DNA of 64,000 nucleotides from DASYTH01 sp045806965 (lineage in GTDB: Bacteria; Actinomycetota; Actinomycetes; Mycobacteriales; Pseudonocardiaceae): NCBI GenBank assembly GCA_045806965.1, contig JBJMIG010000029.1, forward strand, positions 19,305 through 83,304, written 5' to 3'. This document shows, piece after piece, positions 56,920 through 64,000 of the stretch. A program made the translations under genes and the position numbers. Numbering within the stretch: the first letter of the stretch is position 1; every line of letters starts with the position of its first letter. The notes beneath the pieces were generated by a model. The model was not told the origin of the DNA, did not search any database, and saw only the letters and a list, made by a program, of their open reading frames with translations.

Positions 56920-57306
56920 GTGACGTTGGTGATCCGGACGGATTTTGGGCATGAGCGGGCCTGGGCGCGGTTGGTTGAAGCGATCGGGACGCCCAACGAG
57001 GACGGGTTCATGGCGAACGCCGAGATCGTCGATGATCCGGATTACCGAGCACTGAGCGCTGACCAGGTCCTCGGGTCGATGCCGGGGGCGCGGGCGTGCC
57101 GGTTGGTGGCGCTGGTGGACGCGGTCACGTTGGGGTCGAAGGAGTTGCCGTTGCTGGTGATCGACCAGAACGAGCGGCCGCCGGGGCGGATCCGAGTGGT
57201 CGCACGCGAGTTCTGGTCAATCGAGAACAATCTTTCGCTATCCAATATGGATTTTCATGAGTTCGTGGACGCGGCGGGGGTGGACGGGGTGTTCCGGGGG
57301 TTCTAG
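56920..57306 (+). CDS. DUF6924 domain protein
   Basis: 128 residues from GTG 56920: VTLVIRTDFGHERAWARLVE, then AEIVDDPDYRALSADQVLGS and VDAVTLGSKELPLLVIDQNE. The end FWSIENNLSLSNMDFHEFVD then GVFRGF is diagnostic (ENNLSIANMDF-EF). It is intact inside the graveyard. Function unknown; members are often encoded next to mobile or toxin-immunity loci. Confidence 0.85.
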   Translation: MTLVIRTDFGHERAWARLVEAIGTPNEDGFMANAEIVDDPDYRALSADQVLGSMPGARACRLVALVDAVTLGSKELPLLVIDQNERPPGRIRVVAREFWSIENNLSLSNMDFHEFVDAAGVDGVFRGF

Positions 57307-57459
57307 TCCAGCGACTAAAGTTGTCCCGTAAATGATCATGAGTGCAGTTCGCGGTGTAGGTGAGTGGGTAATGCGTGCTGCTGAATGTTCGATCAGGCGG
57401 TCATTTGCGTCGGCAGGTGCGCCAAGCCCCATCGACAACCCGTCCCGGCCTGCACACCA

Positions 57460-57667
57460 CCCCGAGCAGCCGACATCCGCACCCGACGTCCGGAACTGTG
57501 CCGATCGAGTCGGTGACCAACGCCTTGCGGATGTCCCACACGGCGGTGAGGTGTTCATGCGCAAGCAGCGTGATGGCGCGGTGGACCGTGCTGGGGGCTA
57601 CGTGGTGCGTGGCGGCGAGTTGCTGAACTGCTCGCGTAGAGATGTCGAGGCGTGTTTGTGAGTCAGT
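57460..57667 (-). pseudogene. GntR-type HTH remnant
   Basis: Reading the minus strand from just after a stop at 57668-57670: TRLDISTRAVQQLAATHHVA then PSTVHRAITLLAHEHL. This is the second half of a GntR winged helix (LA--H-VS-STVHRAI-LL--EGL), without start codon or effector domain. GntR regulators of the KorSA type control AICEs, matching the nearby DUF2637 remnant. Confidence 0.6.
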
Positions 57668-57779
57668 TCACTGCCCGGTCGCGGGCTGGTTAGGGATGGC
57701 GTCCGGGCGGTGATGTGCGAGCGCACGTCGGAACGGTCGGACGGCGTTGTTGTGGTTGAACCAAGTACGGTTGCTCCGC

Positions 57780-57929
57780 ATGACCGAGATCGAGACCGAG
57801 ATCACCGCGGGTCTCATCTGCGACCTCAGCCTGCGTGCCGCCACGTCAGGTCCGGCTCAGCTCGATCTCCGGTACGGCCTTCGTCGCCGCGCCAGCGCTG
57901 ACTGGATCGGCAACAAGGAAGTCCGCTAG
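57780..57929 (+). CDS. Short protein, possible truncated SsgA-like N-terminus
   Basis: 49 residues starting MTEIETEITAGLICDLSLRA then ATSGPAQLDLRYG. This resembles the first strands of SsgA-like sporulation/cell-division proteins (V-CDL-LRL---S---P--LRYD), but the rest (RRRASADWIG) departs, as after a frameshift. Probably a fragment. Confidence 0.3.
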   Translation: MTEIETEITAGLICDLSLRAATSGPAQLDLRYGLRRRASADWIGNKEVR

Positions 57930-57990
57930 CGTTTATGGCTTCAGGCCTTGTGGACACGGCCGACGGCGCCACTGACCGGAGGAATCGACG

Positions 57991-58641
57991 ATGTCGATCG
58001 CGGGTGAGCTGATCACCGAGACCTTCGAGTACGACGGAGGTCGCCGGGTCACGGTCTACGTCCCGGTAGATCGGCCCGAGGCGGTCGTGTTCGCCGGTGA
58101 TGGCGAGTTGATCTCGCAGTGGGGTGGTGACCTTGAGGCCGCGGACGTACCGCCCACAGTGATCGTCGGTGTACACCGCCTCACCGATGAGACCCTGCGG
58201 CTCCATGAGTATTCACCAGTCTTCGATTCGGAGCGGTTCTCGGCGCACGAGAGGTTTTTCGGCGAGGACGTCGGCCAGTGGGTGCGATCGCGGTTCGGAG
58301 TGACCCTGCCTGCCGAGCGCACAGCGGTGTGCGGTGTCTCGGCTGGCGGCGAGCTGGCGCTGGCCATGGGACTTCGGCATCCGGACGTCTACGGCACGGT
58401 CTTGTGCGCCTCCCCCGGCGGAGGCTATCGACCACCTGCTGCCATGCCAGGTTCGCTTCCGCGCGCGTACCTGGTCGCCGGCACGCTGGAGCCGTTCTTC
58501 CTCCGGAACGCGACCCTGTGGGCGGACGCGCTGCGCGACGCAGGAGCGGACGTCGTGCTGAACGAGCGGGTCGGATCGCACGGCGACGCATTCTGGCGCG
58601 AAGAGTTCCCGCTCATGGTGGCGTGGGCGTTTGGACGATGA
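57991..58641 (+). CDS. Alpha/beta-hydrolase esterase (esterase D type)
   Basis: 216 residues. EYDGGRRVTVYVPVDRPEAV, then VVFAGDGELISQWGGDLEAA and PTVIVGVHRLTDETLRLHEY (oxyanion region). The nucleophile elbow is CGVSAGGELALAMGLRHPDV (G-x-S-x-G) and the catalytic His is probably in VGSHGDAFWREEFP. It acts on small carboxylic esters; enterochelin-esterase-like enzymes share this fold. A ribosome site GGAGG precedes the ATG. Confidence 0.88.
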   Translation: MSIAGELITETFEYDGGRRVTVYVPVDRPEAVVFAGDGELISQWGGDLEAADVPPTVIVGVHRLTDETLRLHEYSPVFDSERFSAHERFFGEDVGQWVRSRFGVTLPAERTAVCGVSAGGELALAMGLRHPDVYGTVLCASPGGGYRPPAAMPGSLPRAYLVAGTLEPFFLRNATLWADALRDAGADVVLNERVGSHGDAFWREEFPLMVAWAFGR

Positions 58642-58661
58642 AGAAGCCCACCGGTAGCGGG

Positions 58662-59169
58662 TCACCCACGCAACGCTGGCTGGCTGGCTGGCTTACTACG
58701 GCCGCTGGCTGTCCGGCGACACTCTATCAGTGAGCCATAATTGGCGGCCACTGAAATTAGGCGACCGCGATATAGCTCATACGCCGTCTCGGCATCGTAG
58801 ACATCCTGAAAGATTCCTACAGCGAACGCCTCTAAAAGGCCCAAGTATTCGAGTGCCTTATTTAAGGTGCGCGATCCATCTTGTTCAATCTCGCTGTTGC
58901 TATTCAAAATTGCCCTGTCGATCATCTGGACTACATCGCCCGCAGAGTAGTCGTCGGCCAACTCGGACCAGGTGGTGTATCGAAAATCCAAAAGTGCTGG
59001 GCGCAAAGTCTAAAGTCGCCTGCTTCTTGGTGCGCATGCGCTCTCGTGCCTGTTGGCTCTGGTAGAACTTAGCGTCTTTGCGGGCGCCATAAACTTGTAT
59101 ATAAAGCGCAATTAATGCGATCAACGCGATGACAAAGCTTCCGACTGCTCGTGTGATCGTCTGCGACAC
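58662..59169 (-). pseudogene. AT-rich frameshifted DUF4760-like membrane gene
   Basis: The 5' frame gives MSQTITRAVGSFVIALIALI (one membrane helix) then RERMRTKKQATLDF. The 3' frame continues RYTTWSELADDYSAGDVVQM, then SRTLNKALEYLGLLEAFAVG and FQDVYDAETAYELYRGRLIS. One extra base near 59005-59010 separates the two. The layout fits DUF4760-type proteins. Base composition is markedly poorer in GC than all neighbours, indicating recent import. It may be a recent mutation or a sequencing error. Confidence 0.65.
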
Positions 59170-59576
59170 AACTAGTCAATGGTTCAAGGTCAATGGTCGC
59201 CGACAGGGGCGACTATGATGGAGCTTGTCCATTCAATGGGTTCACCGAGGGTACGTCGCGTTGGCCGCCCCTGACCTTTCACCCAGCGGTTGATGGCTCC
59301 TAGTGATTTACGTTTCCCCAGTTCATCGCTCGACGCCAGAAGCGTCTCGACACCTACATCCCGCTGTGTTGGGTGAGCTGTCGGTAGGTGACCGGTTCGT
59401 AGACAATGTCCGCTCGGATTCAGTTCGGCGGGGTACGCCGACCTCAATCATTTGAAATATGGACTCAATGTCAGTGAGAACGTCCTCTTCCGCCGCTGAT
59501 CGTGTCCGCGGAACAGCCCTGCCATGCCGACCGGCGGCGGGTGCCGCGTTCGCAGGACGCCGGGCAGGATGCAGGT
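59170..59576. other. Intergenic region in the graveyard
   Basis: About 400 bp without a supported gene; the composition changes from AT-rich (left) to GC-rich (right), marking the edge of the imported segment. Confidence 0.35.
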
Positions 59577-60040
59577 GTGCCTGTCGAGCACCTGGACACC
59601 ATGCGTGTGGCGATGTTGCGCGCTGCCCGGTTGACCTACCCGGAGGTGGGCCGAACCGCCGGGAACCTGCCGCGCGGCTACCGGAACATCAACCGAACCC
59701 GAGGACTGCCGGCCGGCACCGACTTCGACCGGGCGACAGGTGACCTGCTGCACTGGCAGGTGCGGCGGCGCGCGCGCCTTCGGGTTGCCGAGTCCCAGCG
59801 TCCAGGTCACGCCCGACGCCGTCGTCGAGCTGAGCATCGGCATCGGAGGGCTGGCGGACCGGGCGGCCTGCCGCGTCGTCTACATCGTCGACGAGCCGCG
59901 GCGCAAAGGTTTCACCTACGGCACCCTGCCCGGCCATCCCGAGCGCGGCGAGGAATCGTTCCTGCTCGAATGCCCTCGATCCCGAACGAGCGCCACCGGC
60001 ACCGTCACGCTCCTGACGGCGCTTCCGACCGATAGATGGA
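59577..60040 (+). pseudogene. DUF1990 protein, frameshifted
   Basis: The first frame gives AARLTYPEVGRTAGNLPRGY, then FDRATGDLLHWQVRRRA; the second gives VVELSIGIGGLADRAACRVV then YIVDEPRRKGFTYGTLPGHP and ERGEESFLLE. Together they make most of a DUF1990 protein (LTYPEVG-T; CRVVYVVDEP-R-GFAYGTLPGHPE-GEE). The shift lies near 59770-59790 and the C-terminus is eroded. Confidence 0.75.
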
Positions 60041-60086
60041 CGTCCGCACATGCCGAGAACAGTGATGGTCGGAACCCCGTAATGAT

Positions 60087-60824
60087 GTGCCGGTGGGATG
60101 GGAGGCTCTCGGGAAGTGGGGTGAAGACGCCACTCGCATCGAACCGCTTGCTGGCGGAGTCGCCAACGACGTGTGGAGCGTGCGCGTCGACGGGCACCTC
60201 GCGGTCGGTCGTCTCGGTGCCAGGAGTGATGCTGATCTGGCGTGGGAGACCGAGCTCCTCCAGTACCTCGACCGTGAAGGTCTGACCGTGCCGGCGCCGA
60301 TCCCGACTAGGGACGGCCGGCTGTTCGCCGACGGTCTGGTGGTGATGACCTACCTGGCGGGCGGACCGCCCGAGACACAGGCCGACTGGCGTCGCGTGGC
60401 CGGCGCGCTTCGTGAGCTGCATCGGTTGACGCAGGGTTGGCCGCAGCGCCCCGGTTGGCGATCGTCGACCGACCTCCTGTGCACCGAGACCGGGACGAGG
60501 ATCGACCTGGGCGCAATGCCCCCTGAGAGTGTTGTTCGATGCCGAGCAGCGTGGGCGCGGCTCGCCGGGCGTCAGACATGCGTCGTCCACGGTGACCCCA
60601 ATCGTGGCAACGTCCGCATGACCGCGAGTCAGGTCGCGCTGATCGACTGGGACGAGTCGCACGTCGACGTCCCCGACCTCGATCTCATGTTGCCCGACAA
60701 CGCTGCCGACCTCGACCACGGCATGTACGACATCGCCGCGCAAGCGTCGGCCGCGTGGGAAGCCGCTGTCTGCTGGGACGACGAGTACGCGGTCAAGCGG
60801 CTCGCCGAAGTTCGAGCGGTCTGA
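60087..60824 (+). CDS. Aminoglycoside/choline phosphotransferase-family kinase
   Basis: 245 residues from GTG 60087 (or GTG 60093). The N-lobe has EPLAGGVANDVWSVRVDGHL; the catalytic loop is CVVHGDPNRGNVRMT (HGD-x4-N) and the metal motif IDWDESHVDVPDLDLM (D-x-D-like). This is the APH fold, acting on small alcohol or amine substrates by ATP-dependent phosphorylation. Resistance cannot be claimed. It is intact among decayed neighbours. Confidence 0.88.
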   Translation: MPVGWEALGKWGEDATRIEPLAGGVANDVWSVRVDGHLAVGRLGARSDADLAWETELLQYLDREGLTVPAPIPTRDGRLFADGLVVMTYLAGGPPETQADWRRVAGALRELHRLTQGWPQRPGWRSSTDLLCTETGTRIDLGAMPPESVVRCRAAWARLAGRQTCVVHGDPNRGNVRMTASQVALIDWDESHVDVPDLDLMLPDNAADLDHGMYDIAAQASAAWEAAVCWDDEYAVKRLAEVRAV

Positions 60825-60928
60825 GATCGCGTTTGAGCAGTGGCCATTTTGCGGTCGCGTGCGCACATCCGCCGCTGCAAGTGTGATCGATTGGCTGGCT
60901 GACCGGGGTGTGCTCAGCGTGCTGAGGT

Positions 60929-61170
60929 ATGACGACTTCACCGGCGGTTCCGGCGGTCTTCGACGACGATCTTGTTCTTCGGTTGACGGCCGCGGCGTAC
61001 CTGGGCCGATTCACCGGTACCTCGCGCACGCACACCGAGTCCGACCTGCGGTTGTTCTTCGCCTGGTGCGCTGACCACGAGCCCCGACCTTTGGAAGCGC
61101 AGCGCGCACAGGTGGAGCGGTGTGCGGTGGATGCAGGAGGTCCGGCGGTTCACCCCGGCTTGGCCCGGAC
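60929..61170 (+). pseudogene. Tyrosine-recombinase N-terminal remnant
   Basis: MTTSPAVPAVFDDDLVLRLT, then AAAYLGRFTGTSRTHTESDL and RLFFAWCADHEPRPLEAQRA form the SAM-like core-binding domain of phage integrases. A frameshift near 61120 leads to RWMQEVRRFTPAW, the next part of the domain, and then similarity stops where an IS256 remnant begins. The catalytic domain is absent. Confidence 0.75.
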
Positions 61171-61425
61171 CAGGTGCACCATACGCAGCTGCACGGTGGC
61201 CGGCCAGAGCGTGGTGATCGCCTCCGGGAGCCCTGTCAGACGGTCACAGGCTACCAACAGGATGTCCTCGACACCGCGGTTCTTGAGGTCCGACAGGGGT
61301 TCGGCCAGCCTTTCGCGCCCTCGCCGCCGGTACCGACCCACAGGCCGAGCACGTCGCGTTCACCAGCGACGTCGATCCCGACAGCGACGACCGGAATATC
61401 CTTGCCTGTCAACCTGGATCCTTCC
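61171..61425 (-). mobile_element. IS256-family transposase remnant
   Basis: The minus strand gives PVVAVGIDVAGERDVLGLWV then GTGGEGAK, and in another frame LKNRGVEDILLVACDRLTGL, then PEAITTLWPATVQLRMVHLV. This is the central catalytic part of an IS256/mutator transposase (VGVD--G-KDVLGLWV; LKNRGV-DILI-C-DGLKGLP-AI; Q-C-VHLVR). One frameshift lies near 61310-61330; ends and terminal repeats are gone. It interrupts the integrase remnant. Confidence 0.75.
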
Positions 61426-61612
61426 TGCCGGAGCGACCGCTGCAGCATGGTCAAGATCACCTACGACCCACAAGATCACCGACAGTACCCTGCCCGTGTG
61501 CGTGCAGGGGCCTTGAGGGATGGCAGCGGCGATGAGTCCCGCTACGGTCTTTTGTGCACCGATCTCCCGACTGTCGAGGAGAGCGTCATGACCGTAGGGA
61601 CAGGAGGCAACT

Positions 61613-62272
61613 GTGAGGCTTCTTCTTACGTCCGGGGGTGTGACCAACCCGAGCATCCACGATGCGTTGGTGGACCTGCTGGGCAAGCCGATCGCCGACT
61701 CCAGTGCCCTCTGCATCCCGACGGCGCAATGGGGGCACCCGATGTGTGGGCCGGTCTCAGCGCGTGGCTTCGTCAGCGGCACGCCACCGTGGGGTGGCAT
61801 GACCGCCATGGAGTGGAAGTCGCTGGGTGTCCTCGAGTTGACCGCGCTGCCCACTATCGGTGCGGAACGTTGGGTCTCGTGGGTTCGAGAGGCCGACGCC
61901 CTGCTGGTGGACGGCGGCGACGCGACTTACCTGTGCCACTGGATGCGGGAGTCCGGTCTGGTGGACCTCCTGCCGTCGCTGTCCGAGACGGTCTGGGTGG
62001 GGGTGAGCGCCGGAAGCATGGTGATGACCCCGCGCATCGGCGCCGACTTCGTCGAGTGGCAGTCCGCGCCCGACGACGGCACCCTCGGGATCGTCGACTT
62101 TTCGATCTTCCCGCACCTTGACGTCTTCCCGGAGAACACCCTGGCCGAGGCGGAGCGCTGGGCCGCCGACATGGCAGGCCCGGCGTATGCGATCGACGAC
62201 CAGACCGCCATCAAGGTGACCAACAGCACCGTCGAGGTAGTTTCCGAGGGGCGCTGGAAGCTGTTCTCCTGA
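61613..62272 (+). CDS. Peptidase E (S51 family)
   Basis: 219 residues from GTG behind AGGAGG. RLLLTSGGVTNPSIHDALVD at the start, ADALLVDGGDATYLCHWM in the middle (GGD/N-T-L), and the nucleophile elbow VWVGVSAGSMVMTPRIGADF with Ser in G-x-S-A-G-S. The end DDQTAIKVTNSTVEVVSEG matches. Such enzymes cleave Asp-Xaa dipeptides or cyanophycin-like substrates. First intact gene after the graveyard. Confidence 0.9.
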   Translation: MRLLLTSGGVTNPSIHDALVDLLGKPIADSSALCIPTAQWGHPMCGPVSARGFVSGTPPWGGMTAMEWKSLGVLELTALPTIGAERWVSWVREADALLVDGGDATYLCHWMRESGLVDLLPSLSETVWVGVSAGSMVMTPRIGADFVEWQSAPDDGTLGIVDFSIFPHLDVFPENTLAEAERWAADMAGPAYAIDDQTAIKVTNSTVEVVSEGRWKLFS

Positions 62273-62442
62273 TAGCCGCGCGGCCAACAACGATCGGCGT
62301 GGCGAAGCGCCCCGCTCATGCCGCCGAGCGGGCGCTGGAGTGCGGTGAACGGCCGGACAAGCGCTCCCGCCAAGTGTGGAGACGCTTGGGTAGCAGGGAT
62401 GTGGCGGGATCGACCGTCCGTCGCCCGACCTCGTGTCGTCGG

Positions 62443-62850
62443 TCAGGACAGGCGCCAGATGATGAAGTAGCCACGGCTGGTCGCACCCTGTGACTCGGCT
62501 CGGACCCAAGCGATGAGATCGATAGCGTCGTCCATCAGCTTGGCGCGGGCTTGTGCCCGTTCGGGCCAGCTAGTCCAGGTCGAGCCGGTCTCAATGCGGA
62601 CATCGTCGACCTGACCATCCGACTCGGTCCACCTCACCACATGTAGAAGCCGCGGGCTGTCCGCGGCGACGAGTCCCATGAGCTTGCCGCGCAGCGCCGC
62701 GTACCGCACATGGATGCCATCGGAGGCGTAGAGATCAAGAAGATTGTCCACGTCAGCGGCGATACTCCACTCCTCGACAGACAGATACGGCTTACCTACC
62801 TCGTCCATCTCATCGAGCGCTTCCATCAGACGCTCAGCCCATCCAATCAA
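62443..62850 (-). CDS. Hypothetical protein, perhaps 3' part of a frameshifted gene
   Basis: 135 residues from a TTG (or later ATG): SERLMEALDEMDEVG-type sequence reads AERLMEALDEMDEVGKPYLS, then VRYAALRGKLMGLVAADSPR and DDAIDLIAWVRAESQGATSR. Upstream on the same strand, another frame (about 62870-63020) reads LLSLRWQRENTRATLDAQER before a stop, which looks like the membrane-proximal coiled start of the same protein. A frameshift near 62860 is therefore possible. Confidence 0.5.
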   Translation of the reverse strand: MIGWAERLMEALDEMDEVGKPYLSVEEWSIAADVDNLLDLYASDGIHVRYAALRGKLMGLVAADSPRLLHVVRWTESDGQVDDVRIETGSTWTSWPERAQARAKLMDDAIDLIAWVRAESQGATSRGYFIIWRLS

Positions 62851-63130
62851 CGCGAGATACGTTCGGCCCGATTGTCAAGGAGATCCTGCTGCTGAGACCG
62901 CGCACGAAGCGCGCGCTCCTGACTGACGGACAGCCGCTCCTGCGCGTCGAGCGTGGCGCGCGTGTTCTCGCGCTGCCAACGCAGCGACAGCAACGTCGTA
63001 ACCAAGCCCGGCCGACCACGGCATCCCGGCCATCACGGACCGATGAGTTTTCGGCGCCGCACCAGGACCGGCACGGACATCAGGATAGGTAGTTGAGGAA
63101 TCAACCAGTGGGGTAGGGTGTTTGGTGGGT

Positions 63131-64000
63131 ATGAAGAACCTCGGTTTTCTGTCGTTCGGGCACTGGTCGGACAGCCGGCACTCGCAGACCAGGACGGCGT
63201 CGGAGGCGTTGCTACAGGCTGTCGAGCTGGCTGTGGTCGCGGAGGAGTTGGGCGCGGACGGCGCTTACTTCCGGGTGCATCACTTCGCCAGGCAGCTGGC
63301 GTCGCCGTTTCCGTTGCTGGCCGCGATCGGGGCGAAGACCGAACGCATCGAGATCGGTACCGCGGTGATCGACATGCGGTACGAGAATCCGATGTATATG
63401 GCCGAGGACGCCGGCTCCGCGGACCTGATCGCCGGAGGCAGGCTGCAGTTGGGCATCTCCCGAGGCTCGCCGGAGCAAGTGATCGACGGGTGGCGCTACT
63501 TCGGCTACCAGCCCAGCGACGACGACACCGACGCCGACATGGCCCGCACGCATGCCCAGGTGCTGCTGACGGTGCTGCAGGGCAAGGGGTTCGCCCAACC
63601 CAACCCGCGTCCGATGTTCGCCAACCCGCCTGGGCTGCTGCGTGTCGAGCCGCACTCGCCGGGGTTGCGCGAGCGGATCTGGTGGGGTGCGGGTTCCAAC
63701 AGCACCGCGGTGTGGGCGGCCGAGCACGGCATGAACCTGATGAGCTCGACCCTGAAGAACGACGAGGGCGGGGCGCCGTTCCACGTTCAGCAGGCCGAGC
63801 AGATCCGGGCGTTTCGCAAGGCGTGGGCCGAGGCAGGGTGGCAGCGCGAGCCACGCGTGTCGGTATCGCGCAGCATCTTCGCGCTCACCTCCGATCTGGA
63901 CCACGCCTACTTCGGCAGTGACGCCGAGAGCATCGACCAGGTCGGCTACCTCGACGCCGACACCAGGGCGATCTTCGGCCGTACCTACGCCGCCGAACCC
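63131..64000 (+). CDS. LLM-class flavin-dependent oxidoreductase, 5' part
   Basis: 290 codons to the window edge. MKNLGFLSFGHWSDSRHSQT at the start, then AEELGADGAYFRVHHFARQL, IGTAVIDMRYENPMYMAEDA and AGGRLQLGISRGSPEQVIDG. These are bacterial-luciferase-like fold markers of F420- or FMN-dependent oxidoreductases. ATG 63131 is used, with GTG 63125 as alternative. The gene continues beyond the window. Confidence 0.88.
   Translation, partial: MKNLGFLSFGHWSDSRHSQTRTASEALLQAVELAVVAEELGADGAYFRVHHFARQLASPFPLLAAIGAKTERIEIGTAVIDMRYENPMYMAEDAGSADLIAGGRLQLGISRGSPEQVIDGWRYFGYQPSDDDTDADMARTHAQVLLTVLQGKGFAQPNPRPMFANPPGLLRVEPHSPGLRERIWWGAGSNSTAVWAAEHGMNLMSSTLKNDEGGAPFHVQQAEQIRAFRKAWAEAGWQREPRVSVSRSIFALTSDLDHAYFGSDAESIDQVGYLDADTRAIFGRTYAAEP

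Overview
High-GC actinomycete chromosome, most probably Pseudonocardiales (Amycolatopsis/Kutzneria-like). Evidence: strong codon bias, many GTG starts and ATGA overlaps, an Lsr2 nucleoid protein, a complete Cvn-type conservon, a SARP/NB-ARC regulator, actinobacterial-style sulfur leader peptides, and a DosR-type dormancy gene set. No rRNA, tRNA, CRISPR array or intact prophage was recognised.

Layout. 0-5.4 kb: 3' end of an M24 peptidase, an APC amino-acid permease with a coupled membrane partner, a soluble PAS plus MCP-signalling pair, and an ECF sigma factor fused to its own zinc-finger/membrane domain. 5.6-11.4 kb: Smr protein, Lsr2, and a four-gene conservon (sensor kinase, roadblock, DUF742, GTPase). 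11.4-20.9 kb: short regulator/enzyme modules, namely TetR with an oxidoreductase behind a three-repeat operator, SnoaL with an XRE/MmyB regulator around a palindrome, YCII with an ECF sigma factor, and VOC proteins. 21-27.3 kb: Ser/Thr kinase with an extracellular SH3-like tail, HTH gene, XRE-NB-ARC protein, then a cluster of secreted cysteine proteins with a MauE/MauD-type disulfide pathway. 27.8-33.8 kb: an ArsR-arsenate-reductase fusion with its operator, and ssuCBAD plus ssuE, each preceded by a predicted leader peptide.

34.5-50.3 kb is a dormancy/universal-stress island: DUF1918, an Rv2629-like release-factor-fold protein, a kinase/ATPase fusion, an Acg-like flavoprotein, four universal stress proteins, three CBS-BON proteins, a CoA-binding protein and pyruvate phosphate dikinase. 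DosR-like boxes (GGGACC-N-GGCCC type) recur in its intergenic regions. Decayed pieces (short flavodoxin, GAPDH N-terminus, BON C-terminus, DoxX C-terminus) lie inside it.

50.6-55.4 kb: a two-domain membrane protein, then a large BTAD/NB-ARC/TPR regulator of lower GC followed by a 58-codon exported-peptide candidate ending in WCYGRCG, which is not an obvious family member. 55.4-61.5 kb is a gene graveyard of mobile-element origin (TetR, DUF2637, GntR, DUF1990, integrase and IS256 remnants, an AT-rich frameshifted membrane gene) with a few intact genes (DUF6924, esterase, phosphotransferase). The window ends with a peptidase E, a hypothetical gene and a truncated LLM oxidoreductase.

The two most promising undescribed systems are the regulator/WCYGRCG peptide pair (52.0-55.4 kb) and the secreted SH3-like/Cys-rich protein cluster with its own membrane disulfide machinery (24.5-27.3 kb). 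Identifications rest on reading the translations; no database search was run.
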